Source of the DNA: SG8-41 sp035574195 | GTDB taxonomy: Bacteria > Pseudomonadota > Gammaproteobacteria > Burkholderiales > SG8-41 | Direction: 5' to 3' | NCBI GenBank assembly: GCA_035574195.1 | Contig: DATLZE010000127.1 | Location: forward strand, 1-12,444 | DNA length: 12,444 bases | In this document: positions 1-6,549 of the stretch, one piece after another | Position numbering within the stretch: the stretch's first letter is position 1 | How the letters are laid out: each line of letters begins with the position of its first letter | Notes under the pieces: generated by a model | Databases searched by the model: none | What the model was told of the DNA's origin: nothing | The model's input: only the letters and a program-made list of their open reading frames with translations | Position numbers and translations under genes: made by a program

Positions 1-483
1 TCCAACGCGATGGGTATTTTCTACGAGTACATTCCGGACGAGACCGTCCGATTGATCGGCGTGGAGGCGGCGGGCAATGGCCTGGAGAGCGGTCATCATG
101 CGGCCACGCTGGCGGCGGGACGGCCCGGCGTATTGCACGGCAATCGCACCTACCTGCTGCAGGACGAGAACGGCCAGATCCTCGAGACGCACTCGATCTC
201 GGCCGGGCTCGACTATCCGGGAGTCGGGCCCGAGCACGCCTGGCTCAAGGACACCGGTCGCGCCGAGTACGTGGCGGTGACCGACGAGGAGGCGCTGCAG
301 GCGTTCCACGATCTGTGCCGGCTGGAGGGCATCATCCCGGCGCTCGAATCGGCGCACGCGCTCGCCCATGCCGCGAAGCTCGCTCCCCTCATGGGCAAGG
401 ACCGCATCCTGCTCGTCAACCTCTCCGGCCGCGGCGACAAGGACATGCACACGGTGGCGGAGCGCTCGGGCATCCAGATCTGA
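1..483 (+). CDS. trpB: Tryptophan synthase beta chain, C-terminal part (5' end outside window)
   Basis: PLP enzyme that condenses indole with serine to make tryptophan, the last step of the pathway, in an alpha2-beta2 complex with TrpA. Frame 1 is open from base 1 and gives 160 residues before the stop at 481-483. The fragment opens with the SNA that follows the GGG of the PLP-phosphate loop. It carries the SISAGLDYPGVGPEHAWL segment, the EGIIPALESAHALAHA segment and the terminal LSGRGDKD motif, whose serine (about codon 142 of the fragment) is the family's PLP-nitrogen ligand. The C-terminus is normal and intact. The ATG at 10 is an internal methionine, not the start. It is followed by trpA 91 nt downstream, a longer gap than the overlaps elsewhere in this cluster. 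Identification is from family motifs and is secure. Confidence 0.97.
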   Translation, partial: SNAMGIFYEYIPDETVRLIGVEAAGNGLESGHHAATLAAGRPGVLHGNRTYLLQDENGQILETHSISAGLDYPGVGPEHAWLKDTGRAEYVAVTDEEALQAFHDLCRLEGIIPALESAHALAHAAKLAPLMGKDRILLVNLSGRGDKDMHTVAERSGIQI

Positions 484-486
484 GGG

Positions 487-555
487 GGAAGGATGAAGGC
501 GCGAGGCGGAAGGCGAAAGGCTTGGAACTTCTGCGGTTTGTCGCTTCATCCTTCC
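487..555. repeat. Inverted repeats filling the trpB-trpA gap
   Basis: A perfect 12-bp inverted repeat, GGAAGGATGAAG at 487-498 and CTTCATCCTTCC at 544-555, is separated by 45 nt. A competing 9-bp pair, GGCGGAAGG at 505-513 and CCTTCCGCC at 550-558, reuses the right arm, so two mutually exclusive hairpins can be drawn. The left half is nearly all purine, with GAAGG/GCGGAAGG units. There is no T tract, so this is not an obvious terminator. It may be a dispersed intergenic repeat or an mRNA-stability element. The arms are seen directly; the role is unknown. Confidence 0.6.
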
Positions 556-574
556 GCCCTCTGCCTCGATTGAC

Positions 575-1390
575 ATGTCGCGCATCGCCGCCACCTTCGA
601 GTCGCTGAGGAAGCAGGGCCGCAAGGCGTTGATTCCCTTCGTCACCGCCGGCGATCCCGAGCCCGCGCTCACCGTTCCCCTGCTGCACGCGCTCGTCGGC
701 GCGGGCGCCGACGCGATCGAGCTCGGCGTGCCGTTCTCCGATCCGATGGCCGACGGCCCGGTGATCCAGCGCTCGAGCGAGCGGGCGCTCGCGCATGGCG
801 TCACGCTGCGCGGCGTCCTGGATCAGGTCGCCGAATTCCGCCGCACCGACCGCCGGACCCCGCTGGTGGTGTTCGGCTATGCCAATCCGATCGAGGCGAT
901 GGGCGTGGAGCGCTTTGCCGACGCGGCCAGGCAGGCGGAGGCCGACGGCGTGCTGGTGGTGGACTGCCCCCCGGAGGAGGCGGGCCCGCTCGTCGCGGTG
1001 CTCGACGCGCGCGGGCTCGACACCATTTTCCTGCTCTCGCCGACCACCACCGACGAGCGGCTGAGGCGGGTGGCGGAACTGGGCCGCGGCTACCTCTATT
1101 ACGTCTCGCTGCGAGGCGTCACGGGCGCCTCCCACCTCGATGTCGCCGAGGTCGCCTCCCGCATCCGGCACCTGCGCGAGTTCACGCGGCTGCCGGTGGG
1201 CGTGGGCTTCGGCATTCGCGACGCCCACAGCGCGCGCGCGATCGGCGCGGTGGCCGACGCGGTCGTCATCGGCAGCGCCCTGATCCAGGAGCTCGAGAAG
1301 GCGCCGCGCGAGAAGGCGCTCGCGCAGGCCGCGCGCTTCCTCGCTCCGATCCGCGAGGCTCTCGACAGCCTGTCCACGGTCAAGGCATGA
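575..1390 (+). CDS. trpA: Tryptophan synthase alpha chain
   Basis: Cleaves indole-3-glycerol phosphate to indole and glyceraldehyde-3-phosphate, and channels indole to TrpB. The 271-residue product has the normal TIM-barrel length. The catalytic residues Glu49 (AIELGVPFSDP) and Asp60 (MADGP) fall at the same numbers as in the E. coli enzyme. The GYLYYVSLRGVTG segment (172-184) and the phosphate-binding GVGFGI (209-214) and GSA (233-235) are present. ATG 575 is chosen because MSRIAATFESLRKQGRKALI matches the usual N-terminus and the next ATG lies inside the barrel. No Shine-Dalgarno motif is visible before it: the preceding bases are CCTCGATTGAC. Translation may depend on the upstream trpB cistron or on the repeat region before it. 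The stop overlaps the accD start as ATGA. Confidence 0.97.
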   Translation: MSRIAATFESLRKQGRKALIPFVTAGDPEPALTVPLLHALVGAGADAIELGVPFSDPMADGPVIQRSSERALAHGVTLRGVLDQVAEFRRTDRRTPLVVFGYANPIEAMGVERFADAARQAEADGVLVVDCPPEEAGPLVAVLDARGLDTIFLLSPTTTDERLRRVAELGRGYLYYVSLRGVTGASHLDVAEVASRIRHLREFTRLPVGVGFGIRDAHSARAIGAVADAVVIGSALIQELEKAPREKALAQAARFLAPIREALDSLSTVKA

Positions 1391-2253
1391 GCTGGCTCCA
1401 AAAGCTGCTCCCCCCCAAGATCAAGCGCGAGGCCGGCTCGCCCAAGAAGGTCGTGCCGGAGGGGCTGTGGAGCAAGTGCGAATCGTGCGAGGCGGTGCTC
1501 TACCGCGCCGACCTCGAAAAGAACCTCCACGTCTGCCCCAAGTGCTCGCATCACAACCGGATCTCGGCGCGCGAGCGGCTCGATTACCTGCTCGACCGCG
1601 AGGGGCGCTACGAGATCGGCGCGGAGATCGCGCCGGTAGACACCCTCAAGTTCCGCGACAGCCGGCGCTATACCGAGCGGCTGGAGGAGGCGAGGAACGA
1701 GACCTCGGAGGTGGACGCGCTGGTCGTGATGCAAGGCTCGATCAAGGCGATCGCGGTGGTGGCGGCCGCCTTCGAGTTCCGCTTCCTCGGCGGCTCGATG
1801 GGCTCGGTGGTGGGCGAGCGCTTCGTGCGCGGCGCGCGCGTGTGCCTCGAGCAGCGCCTGCCCTATATCTGCATTACGGCGAGCGGGGGAGCGCGCATGC
1901 AGGAAGGGCTGCTCTCGCTCATGCAGATGGCGAAGACCTGCGCCGCGTTGACGCGCCTGTCTCGGGCGCGGCTGCCGTTCATCACGGTGCTGACCGACCC
2001 CACCATGGGCGGGGTCTCGGCGAGCTTCGCCATGATCGGTGACGTGGTGATCGCGGAACCCGGCGCGCTCATCGGCTTCGCCGGGCCGCGGGTGATCGAG
2101 CAGACCGTGCGCGAGACGCTGCCCGAGGGCTTCCAGCGCTCCGAGTTCCTGCTCAAGCACGGCGCGATCGACATGATCGTGGACCGCCGCCAGATGCGCG
2201 ACAAGCTCGCCAGCCTGCTCACGATGCTGCTCAGGCTTCCCCCAGCATCGTGA
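1387..2253 (+). CDS. accD: Acetyl-CoA carboxylase carboxyltransferase subunit beta
   Basis: The AccD subunit pairs with AccA (not in this window) to transfer the carboxyl group from biotin to acetyl-CoA, giving malonyl-CoA for fatty acid synthesis. The 288-residue product begins with the usual MSWLQKLLPPKIK. A four-cysteine zinc ribbon follows (Cys31, Cys34, Cys50, Cys53; CxxC-15-CxxC). The crotonase-like carboxyltransferase fold includes SGGARMQEG (166-174), the GGVSASFAM segment (208-216), and GFAGPRVIEQT with LPEGFQRSEFLL near the end. ATG overlaps the trpA stop by four bases, implying translational coupling. The last codons and the stop lie inside a 12-bp inverted repeat. The product is a little shorter than E. 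coli AccD, through a shorter C-terminal tail. All key residues are present. Confidence 0.97.
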   Translation: MSWLQKLLPPKIKREAGSPKKVVPEGLWSKCESCEAVLYRADLEKNLHVCPKCSHHNRISARERLDYLLDREGRYEIGAEIAPVDTLKFRDSRRYTERLEEARNETSEVDALVVMQGSIKAIAVVAAAFEFRFLGGSMGSVVGERFVRGARVCLEQRLPYICITASGGARMQEGLLSLMQMAKTCAALTRLSRARLPFITVLTDPTMGGVSASFAMIGDVVIAEPGALIGFAGPRVIEQTVRETLPEGFQRSEFLLKHGAIDMIVDRRQMRDKLASLLTMLLRLPPAS

Positions 2254-2254
2254 G
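2218..2254 (+). terminator. 12-bp perfect hairpin spanning the accD stop codon
   Basis: CTCACGATGCTG (2218-2229) and CAGCATCGTGAG (2243-2254) are exact reverse complements with a 13-nt loop. The accD stop TGA (2251-2253) lies inside the 3' arm. Only GTTTCG follows, so the T tract is weak. The hairpin could be a leaky terminator between accD and folC, an RNase or mRNA 3'-end barrier, or a translation-release-sensitive structure. The structure is seen directly; calling it a terminator is inference. Confidence 0.4.
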
Positions 2255-2277
2255 GTTTCGAGCCCCGGGTTTCGAGC
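2254..2277. repeat. Tandem GGTTTCGAGC repeat in the accD-folC gap
   Basis: A 10-bp unit GGTTTCGAGC occurs at 2254-2263 and again at 2268-2277, with a 14-nt period, and is followed by a degenerate CCGAGTTCTCG. The remainder of the 109-nt gap to 2362 shows no convincing promoter and no Shine-Dalgarno next to the folC ATG. Together with the accD hairpin this makes the gap mostly structured or repetitive DNA. Confidence 0.5.
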
Positions 2278-2362
2278 TCCGAGTTCTCGCTTTGCGCTAT
2301 CTCGCCGGCACGGGTCGGAGGCTCTGGCGCTGGCCGCTCTTGCCGCCGCGCATTCTCGTTTC

Positions 2363-3697
2363 ATGAACGAACCCGCAACGCTCCAGCAATGGCTGGAGCA
2401 CATCGAACGCCAGCACCCGCAGGCGATTGCGCTCGGGCTGGAGCGCGTGGAGGCGGTCAGGCGCGCCATGGGGCTCGTTCCCGCCTTCCCCGTCATCACC
2501 GTGGGCGGCACCAACGGCAAGGGCTCGGTGTGCGCCATGCTGGAGGCGATTCTGTACCACGCGGGCTATCGGGTCGGCTGCTACACCTCGCCCCATCTGC
2601 TGCGCTACAACGAGCGCGTGCGAGTCGCGCGCGCGGAGGCGAGCGATTCCGACCTGGCGCGGGCATTTGCCGCCGTCGAGCGCGCGCGGGCAGGCGTGCC
2701 GCTTACCTATTTCGAGTACGGCACGCTCGCCGCAGTCCGGTTGTTCGCCGAGCAGCGCGTGGAGGTGGCGGTGCTGGAGGTGGGGCTCGGAGGGCGGCTC
2801 GACGCGGTGAACGCCTTCGACCCGGACTGCGCGGTGGTCACCACGGTGGACATTGACCACGTGGAGTACCTCGGTGCCGACCGCGAGGCGATCGGCTACG
2901 AGAAGGCGGGCATCTTTCGCGCCGGCCGGCCCGCGGTGTGCGCTGACTCCAATCCGCCGCAGCGGCTCGTCGAGCACGCCTCGCGCATCGGCGCGCGGCT
3001 GCTTCGCATCGGGGCGGATTTCGGCTACCGCGTGCAAGGATCCGCCCAGTGGCAGTACTGGGGGCCGCGGGGCAGGCGCAACGCCCTGCCGCATCCTGCG
3101 CTGCGCGGAGCGTTCCAGCTCGCCAATGCGGCCGCTGCGATCACGGCGCTCGAGTGCCTGCGCGAGCGCCTGCCCATCGCCATGCAGGACATCCGCGCGG
3201 GGCTTCTCGCCGCGCAGGTTGCGGGGCGCTTCCAGGTGCTGCCGGGGCGGCCCCCGGTGATCCTCGATGTCGCCCACAATCCGCAGGCGGCGCGCGCGCT
3301 GGCGGCCAATCTCGCCGACTGGGGAAAGGGCGGCCGCACGCTCGCCGTATTCGCGATGCTCAGGGACAAGGACGCCGCGGCGGTCGCCGCCGCGCTCGCG
3401 CCGCAGGTGGACCACTGGTTCGTTGCCGGGCTGCCGGGGCCGCGCGGCGCCTCGGCCGAAGAGCTTATCGCGCGGCTGCAGGCGGCGGGCATCGGTCGCG
3501 TGACGGGAGCTGCGGACGTTGCCGCAGCCTATGCGCAAGCCTGTGATATGGCAGCGGAAAATGATAGAATTCTGGTGTTCGGATCGTTTTACACCGTGGC
3601 CGCAGTCATGCAGCAGCGCGGGCTCGCGGCGGCCGCGCCGGCACGGAACGAAACCGGAGATGACCCGCGGCCCCGCGAACGGCGGGGCGGCGGTTGA
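2363..3697 (+). CDS. folC: Bifunctional dihydrofolate synthase / folylpolyglutamate synthase
   Basis: Adds glutamate to dihydropteroate and then to folates, using ATP, in the cytoplasm. The 444-residue product has the Mur-ligase-like layout. The P-loop GGTNGKGS is at 48-55, TSPHL at 75-79, and EVGLGGRLDAVN at 139-150. VDIDHVEYLG is followed by EKAGIF at 180-185, whose lysine is the one usually carbamylated. The C-terminal domain carries DVAHNP (302-307, the family's DxAHNP) and VFGSFYTVAAVM (405-416). The start is chosen because LQQWLEHIERQHPQAIALGLERV is the standard N-terminal helix and no earlier in-frame start exists close by. No Shine-Dalgarno is visible. The last 25 or so residues are an Ala/Arg/Gly-rich tail that is probably disordered. 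It ends 9 nt before dedD, consistent with the folC-dedD-cvpA-purF order known from E. coli. Confidence 0.96.
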   Translation: MNEPATLQQWLEHIERQHPQAIALGLERVEAVRRAMGLVPAFPVITVGGTNGKGSVCAMLEAILYHAGYRVGCYTSPHLLRYNERVRVARAEASDSDLARAFAAVERARAGVPLTYFEYGTLAAVRLFAEQRVEVAVLEVGLGGRLDAVNAFDPDCAVVTTVDIDHVEYLGADREAIGYEKAGIFRAGRPAVCADSNPPQRLVEHASRIGARLLRIGADFGYRVQGSAQWQYWGPRGRRNALPHPALRGAFQLANAAAAITALECLRERLPIAMQDIRAGLLAAQVAGRFQVLPGRPPVILDVAHNPQAARALAANLADWGKGGRTLAVFAMLRDKDAAAVAAALAPQVDHWFVAGLPGPRGASAEELIARLQAAGIGRVTGAADVAAAYAQACDMAAENDRILVFGSFYTVAAVMQQRGLAAAAPARNETGDDPRPRERRGGG

Positions 3698-3706
3698 CGG
3701 CGGCAG

Positions 3707-4351
3707 ATGGCGCGAACGATTAGCGACGAAGAGCTTCAGCTCAAGCGACGTGCAAGGCGGCGCCTGATCGGCGCCATCGTGCTGGTGACAGCCGTCGTGG
3801 TGGTGCTGCCCATGGTGCTCGATTCCGAGCCCAGACCGACGAGCCAGCCGCTTTCGGTCCAGATTCCCTCGCCCGATTCCGCCGGCGCCTTCACTTCCAA
3901 GGTGGTGCCGCTCGTTGCCCCCGAGAGCAAGCCGGCTCCGCCGGTGGCGGCCGCGCCGGAGCCCCAGCAGGCAGGGGCAGGGCGCGGGGACGGGAAGGCG
4001 GCCGCGGCGGCGCCGGGCGCGCAGCCGGCGAAAGAGGCGCCGGCGGACAGTGCCCGGCAAGCCAAGCCCGCCCGCCAGGAGCCAGCAAAGAGCGCCGCGA
4101 AGCCCAAGCCTAAACCCGCGGCCGAACCGTTCGTGGTGCAGGTGGTGGCGCTCGCCGACGCCGAGAAAGCGCGGCAGCTGCAGGAGAAGATCGCTGCCGC
4201 CGGCATCCGCTCCTACACCGAGGTCGTCAAGACCGCGAAGGGCGACGTGACGCGAGTGCGCGCGGGACCCTTCGCCACGCGCCAGGCCGCCGAGCAGGCG
4301 CGCGAGCAGCTGAAGGCGCTGGGATACAGCGGCAACATCACCACCCGATGA
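3707..4351 (+). CDS. dedD: SPOR-domain inner-membrane protein (DedD-like)
   Basis: DedD-type proteins sit at the division septum, where the SPOR domain binds septal peptidoglycan stripped of stem peptides. The 214-residue product starts with a basic cytoplasmic tail (KRRARRR at 13-19), then a single membrane helix at about 20-38, so the topology is N-in. A long Ala/Pro/Lys-rich linker (about 40-140) is probably extended and crosses the periplasm. The C-terminal SPOR domain (141-214) is recognised by FVVQVVALADAEKARQL, then TRVRAGPF and the closing LGYSGNI. It lies between folC and cvpA, the same slot as dedD in E. coli, and its stop overlaps cvpA as ATGA. The SPOR assignment is firm; septal function is inferred from family and position. 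The linker sequence is low complexity and unlikely to be conserved. Confidence 0.9.
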   Translation: MARTISDEELQLKRRARRRLIGAIVLVTAVVVVLPMVLDSEPRPTSQPLSVQIPSPDSAGAFTSKVVPLVAPESKPAPPVAAAPEPQQAGAGRGDGKAAAAAPGAQPAKEAPADSARQAKPARQEPAKSAAKPKPKPAAEPFVVQVVALADAEKARQLQEKIAAAGIRSYTEVVKTAKGDVTRVRAGPFATRQAAEQAREQLKALGYSGNITTR

Positions 4352-4839
4352 CGGTTTTCGATTACGCCGTGCTCGCGATCGTCGGATTCTCGATTCTGCT
4401 CAGCGTGATACGGGGGCTGGTGCGCGAGGTGCTGGCGCTGCTCGCGTGGGTGTTCGCTTTCATCGCGGCGAGCCTGCTCGCGGGCCACACCGCGGCGCTG
4501 CTGCCCGCCGAGGTGAAAAGCGAGGCGCTGCGCCTGCTCGCCGGCTTCACGGCGGTGTTCCTCGCGGTGCTGCTGGCGATGAGCCTGATCGCCATCGCGA
4601 TCTCGAGGCTGGTAAAAAGCGCGGGTCTCGGCGTGGAGGACCGCGTGCTGGGCGGGGTGTTCGGGCTGGTGCGGGGAGTCGCCGTCGTGATGGTGCTGGT
4701 GCTCGCCGCGGGACTGACCTCGCTGCCGCGCGAGCCGGTGTGGCGCGAGGCGGTGCTGAGCGGGCCGCTCACGGCGGCCGCCGAAGCCCTCAAGGCGTGG
4801 CTGCCCGAGGGCCTGGCGCAGCGCATCACCTACGATTGA
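4348..4839 (+). CDS. cvpA: CvpA family membrane protein
   Basis: Small inner-membrane protein of the CvpA family, first named for its need in colicin V production; its molecular role is unsettled. The 163-residue product shows four hydrophobic segments at about 5-21, 27-46, 61-86 and 101-124. The family-typical N-terminus MTVFDYAVLAIVGFSILLSV is followed by RGLVREVLALLAW. The loop before the last helix, GVEDRVLGGVFGLVRGV, is also characteristic. A short amphipathic C-terminal tail follows. It overlaps the SPOR gene by four bases and lies 12 nt before purF, the common cvpA-purF pairing. Co-transcription with purF is likely. Confidence 0.94.
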   Translation: MTVFDYAVLAIVGFSILLSVIRGLVREVLALLAWVFAFIAASLLAGHTAALLPAEVKSEALRLLAGFTAVFLAVLLAMSLIAIAISRLVKSAGLGVEDRVLGGVFGLVRGVAVVMVLVLAAGLTSLPREPVWREAVLSGPLTAAAEALKAWLPEGLAQRITYD

Positions 4840-4851
4840 GAAGGCCGCGCG

Positions 4852-6375
4852 ATGTGCGGGATCATCGGAGTCGTCGCCAGGAGCCCGGTCAACCAGCTGC
4901 TCTACGACGGGCTGCTGGTGCTCCAGCACCGCGGGCAGGACGCGGCCGGCATCGTCACCGCCGAGGGCTCGACGTTCCACATGCACAAGGGGCCCGGCAT
5001 GGTGCGCGACGTGTTCCGCACGCGCAACATGCGCGCTCTGGTCGGCAACGCCGGCATCGCGCACACGCGCTACCCGACCGCAGGCTCGGCGTGGTCGGCT
5101 GCGGAATCGCAGCCGTTCTACGTCAATTCCCCGTTCGGCATCGTGCTCGGGCACAACGGCAACCTCACCAATGCCGAGAGCCTCAAGCAGGAGCTTTTCC
5201 GCCAGGATCTGCGCCACGTCAACACCAATTCCGACTCCGAAGTGCTGCTCAACGTGCTCGCGCACGAGCTGCAGGAGTCGGTCACCAACTACAAGCTCGA
5301 CCCGGCCACCATCTTCGCCGCGGTCTCCGGCGTCTACCGCCGCTGCCGCGGCGCCTACGCAGTGGTGGCGATGATCGCGGGTTACGGGTTGCTCGCATTC
5401 CGCGACGCGCACGGCATCCGGCCGCTCGTCTTCGGGCGCGCCGAGACCGCACAGGGCTGGGAGTACATGGTCGCCTCCGAGAGCGTGGCGCTCGACGCCC
5501 TGGGCTTCCAGGTCGTGCGCGATGTGGCGCCGGGCGAGGCGATCCTGATCGATCCGGACGGCAACTTCTACAGCCGGCAGTGCGTGCCGAACGCCACGCT
5601 CAATCCCTGCATCTTCGAGTTCGTCTATCTCGCGCGCCCCGACTCGGTGATCGACGGCATTTCGGTCTACGAGACGCGGCTGAGGATGGGCGAGAGCCTC
5701 GCCGAGAAGATCCGGCGCAGCTACCGCCATCTCGACATCGACGTCGTGATCCCGATCCCGGACTCGAGCCGGCCCGCGGCGATGGAGCTCTCCAAGCGGC
5801 TCGACCTGCCCTATCGCGAGGGCTTCATCAAGAACCGCTACATCGGCCGCACCTTCATCATGCCGGGCCAGGCGATCCGCCAGCGCTCGGTGCGCCAGAA
5901 ACTCAACGCGATCAGTATGGAGTTCCGCGGCAAGAACGTGCTGCTGGTGGACGACTCGATCGTGCGCGGCAACACCAGCCGCGAGATCGTGCAGATGGCG
6001 CGCGAGGCCGGCGCCCGCAAGGTGTTCTTCGCCTCGGCCGCGCCTCCGGTGCGTTTCCCCAACGTCTACGGCATCGACATGCCCACGCGCGAGGAGCTGA
6101 TCGCCTCGGGCCGCACCGAACCGGAAATCGCGCGCGAGATCGGCTGCGACGAGCTCATCTACCAGGACCTCGAGGCGCTGCGCGAGGACGTGCACAGCGT
6201 GAACCCCCGGGTCACGAACTTCGAGGACTCGTGCTTCTCCGGCGTCTATATCACCGGGGACGTCACGCAGGAATACCTTGCCGGGGTCGAGGCGCGTCGG
6301 CGCGACGGGGTAAAGATGGCGGAGGCGGCGGCCGCGAGCACGCAGCTCGACCTCGGGCTCGAGCTGGTCGAGTGA
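4852..6375 (+). CDS. purF: Amidophosphoribosyltransferase
   Basis: Catalyses the first committed step of purine synthesis: PRPP plus glutamine gives phosphoribosylamine. The 507-residue product starts Met-Cys-Gly-Ile, so Cys2 becomes the N-terminal nucleophile after methionine removal, with no propeptide as in the E. coli-type enzyme. The class II glutaminase domain (about 2-235) shows LQHRGQDAAGI (24-34), HTRYPT (71-76), GHNGNLTN (100-107) and the NTNSDSEVLL segment. The phosphoribosyltransferase domain follows, with IPDSSRPAA (302-310) and the PRPP loop VLLVDDSIVRGNTS (363-376). A Shine-Dalgarno-like GAGAAGG (4838-4844) overlaps the cvpA stop and is 7 nt from the ATG, supporting this start. 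No terminator is evident in the short gap before the metZ promoter. Confidence 0.98.
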   Translation: MCGIIGVVARSPVNQLLYDGLLVLQHRGQDAAGIVTAEGSTFHMHKGPGMVRDVFRTRNMRALVGNAGIAHTRYPTAGSAWSAAESQPFYVNSPFGIVLGHNGNLTNAESLKQELFRQDLRHVNTNSDSEVLLNVLAHELQESVTNYKLDPATIFAAVSGVYRRCRGAYAVVAMIAGYGLLAFRDAHGIRPLVFGRAETAQGWEYMVASESVALDALGFQVVRDVAPGEAILIDPDGNFYSRQCVPNATLNPCIFEFVYLARPDSVIDGISVYETRLRMGESLAEKIRRSYRHLDIDVVIPIPDSSRPAAMELSKRLDLPYREGFIKNRYIGRTFIMPGQAIRQRSVRQKLNAISMEFRGKNVLLVDDSIVRGNTSREIVQMAREAGARKVFFASAAPPVRFPNVYGIDMPTREELIASGRTEPEIAREIGCDELIYQDLEALREDVHSVNPRVTNFEDSCFSGVYITGDVTQEYLAGVEARRRDGVKMAEAAAASTQLDLGLELVE

Positions 6376-6395
6376 AGGCGAAGGACGTCACGGCC

Positions 6396-6424
6396 TTGAC
6401 ATGCTCCAGGGGCTAGAGTAATTT
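6396..6424 (+). promoter_or_regulatory. Sigma-70-type promoter for metZ
   Basis: A perfect -35 hexamer TTGACA lies at 6396-6401. The -10 is less certain: TAATTT at 6419-6424 gives a 17-bp spacer, and AGTAAT at 6417-6422 matches more bases but gives 15 bp. Either choice predicts transcription starting near 6428-6432, immediately at the first base-paired nucleotides of the riboswitch. This is the only strong promoter-like match noticed in the window, and it lies in the only conspicuous AT-richer intergenic patch. Confidence 0.6.
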
Positions 6425-6429
6425 CCCAA

Positions 6430-6484
6430 TCGCGCCGATTTGAGAGTCAGCTTGCGGGCGCGTTACAAGTTCAGCTAAAGCGAC
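6430..6484 (+). promoter_or_regulatory. SAM-II riboswitch aptamer upstream of metZ
   Basis: Senses S-adenosylmethionine through an H-type pseudoknot. The sequence follows the known SAM-II pattern: TCGCGC, then YGATTT, a loop containing TTGC, the closing GCGCGT, and the invariant AGCTAAA (6473-6479). Stem P1 is CGCGC (6431-6435) with GCGCG (6458-6462). The pseudoknot P2 can be drawn as GTC (6446-6448) with GAC (6482-6484), GCTT (6450-6453) with AAGC (6478-6481), and GC (6454-6455) with GC (6474-6475). The T-rich L1 segment GATTT (6437-6441) sits where SAM-II places the uridines that line the ligand site. From memory, spacing from P1 to the AGCTAAA matches the crystallised Sargasso Sea SAM-II RNA base for base. 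Placement before a methionine gene and a terminator supports the call. No covariance-model score was available. Confidence 0.88.
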
Positions 6485-6503
6485 GGCGAGAAAACCCGTT
6501 CGC
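6480..6503 (+). promoter_or_regulatory. Candidate antiterminator helix of the metZ leader
   Basis: GCGACGG (6480-6486) can pair with CCGTTCGC (6496-6503): seven base pairs, one bulged T, and a 9-nt loop. The 5' strand consumes 6480-6484, which the SAM-bound aptamer needs for its P2 pseudoknot. The 3' strand consumes the 5' arm of the terminator. The helix therefore excludes both other structures, as expected of an antiterminator formed when SAM is low. The pairing is seen in the sequence; its use in the cell is inferred. Confidence 0.55.
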
Positions 6504-6524
6504 GGAAGCCGGACGGGTTTTTTT
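6491..6524 (+). terminator. Intrinsic terminator of the SAM-II expression platform
   Basis: AAAACCCGTTCG (6491-6502) pairs with CGGACGGGTTTT (6510-6521) over 12 bp with a single G-T wobble and a 7-nt loop. A run of seven T residues covers 6518-6524. It lies 6 nt after the riboswitch pseudoknot and 25 nt before the metZ ATG. A strong terminator in a leader ahead of its gene indicates conditional termination, and it could also block readthrough from purF. Confidence 0.88.
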
Positions 6525-6549
6525 ATTGCCTCGCGCGGGAGAACGTGTC

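Noticed and set aside
3540..3600. AT-richer patch near the end of folC with TAGAAT as a possible internal promoter for dedD
   Set aside because: No acceptable -35 hexamer at 16-18 bp upstream; the bases are explained by conserved FolC codons.
1099..4060. Two long minus-strand open frames opposite accD, folC and dedD
   Set aside because: Both are shadows of high-GC coding genes, with no recognisable domain and composition typical of antisense translation.
4213..6195. 660-codon open frame on the minus strand opposite purF and cvpA
   Set aside because: It is a GC-rich shadow with an Arg/His/Glu-rich, low-complexity translation and no family motif; purF and cvpA on the plus strand are unambiguous.
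4446..6416. 656-codon open frame on the plus strand in another phase across cvpA and purF
   Set aside because: Arg/Ala/Gly-rich shadow; the overlapping PurF frame carries all catalytic motifs.
6526..6549. TTG at 6526 as an alternative metZ start
   Set aside because: It lies directly after the terminator T tract, has no Shine-Dalgarno, and the ATG at 6550 has GGGAGA at proper spacing.
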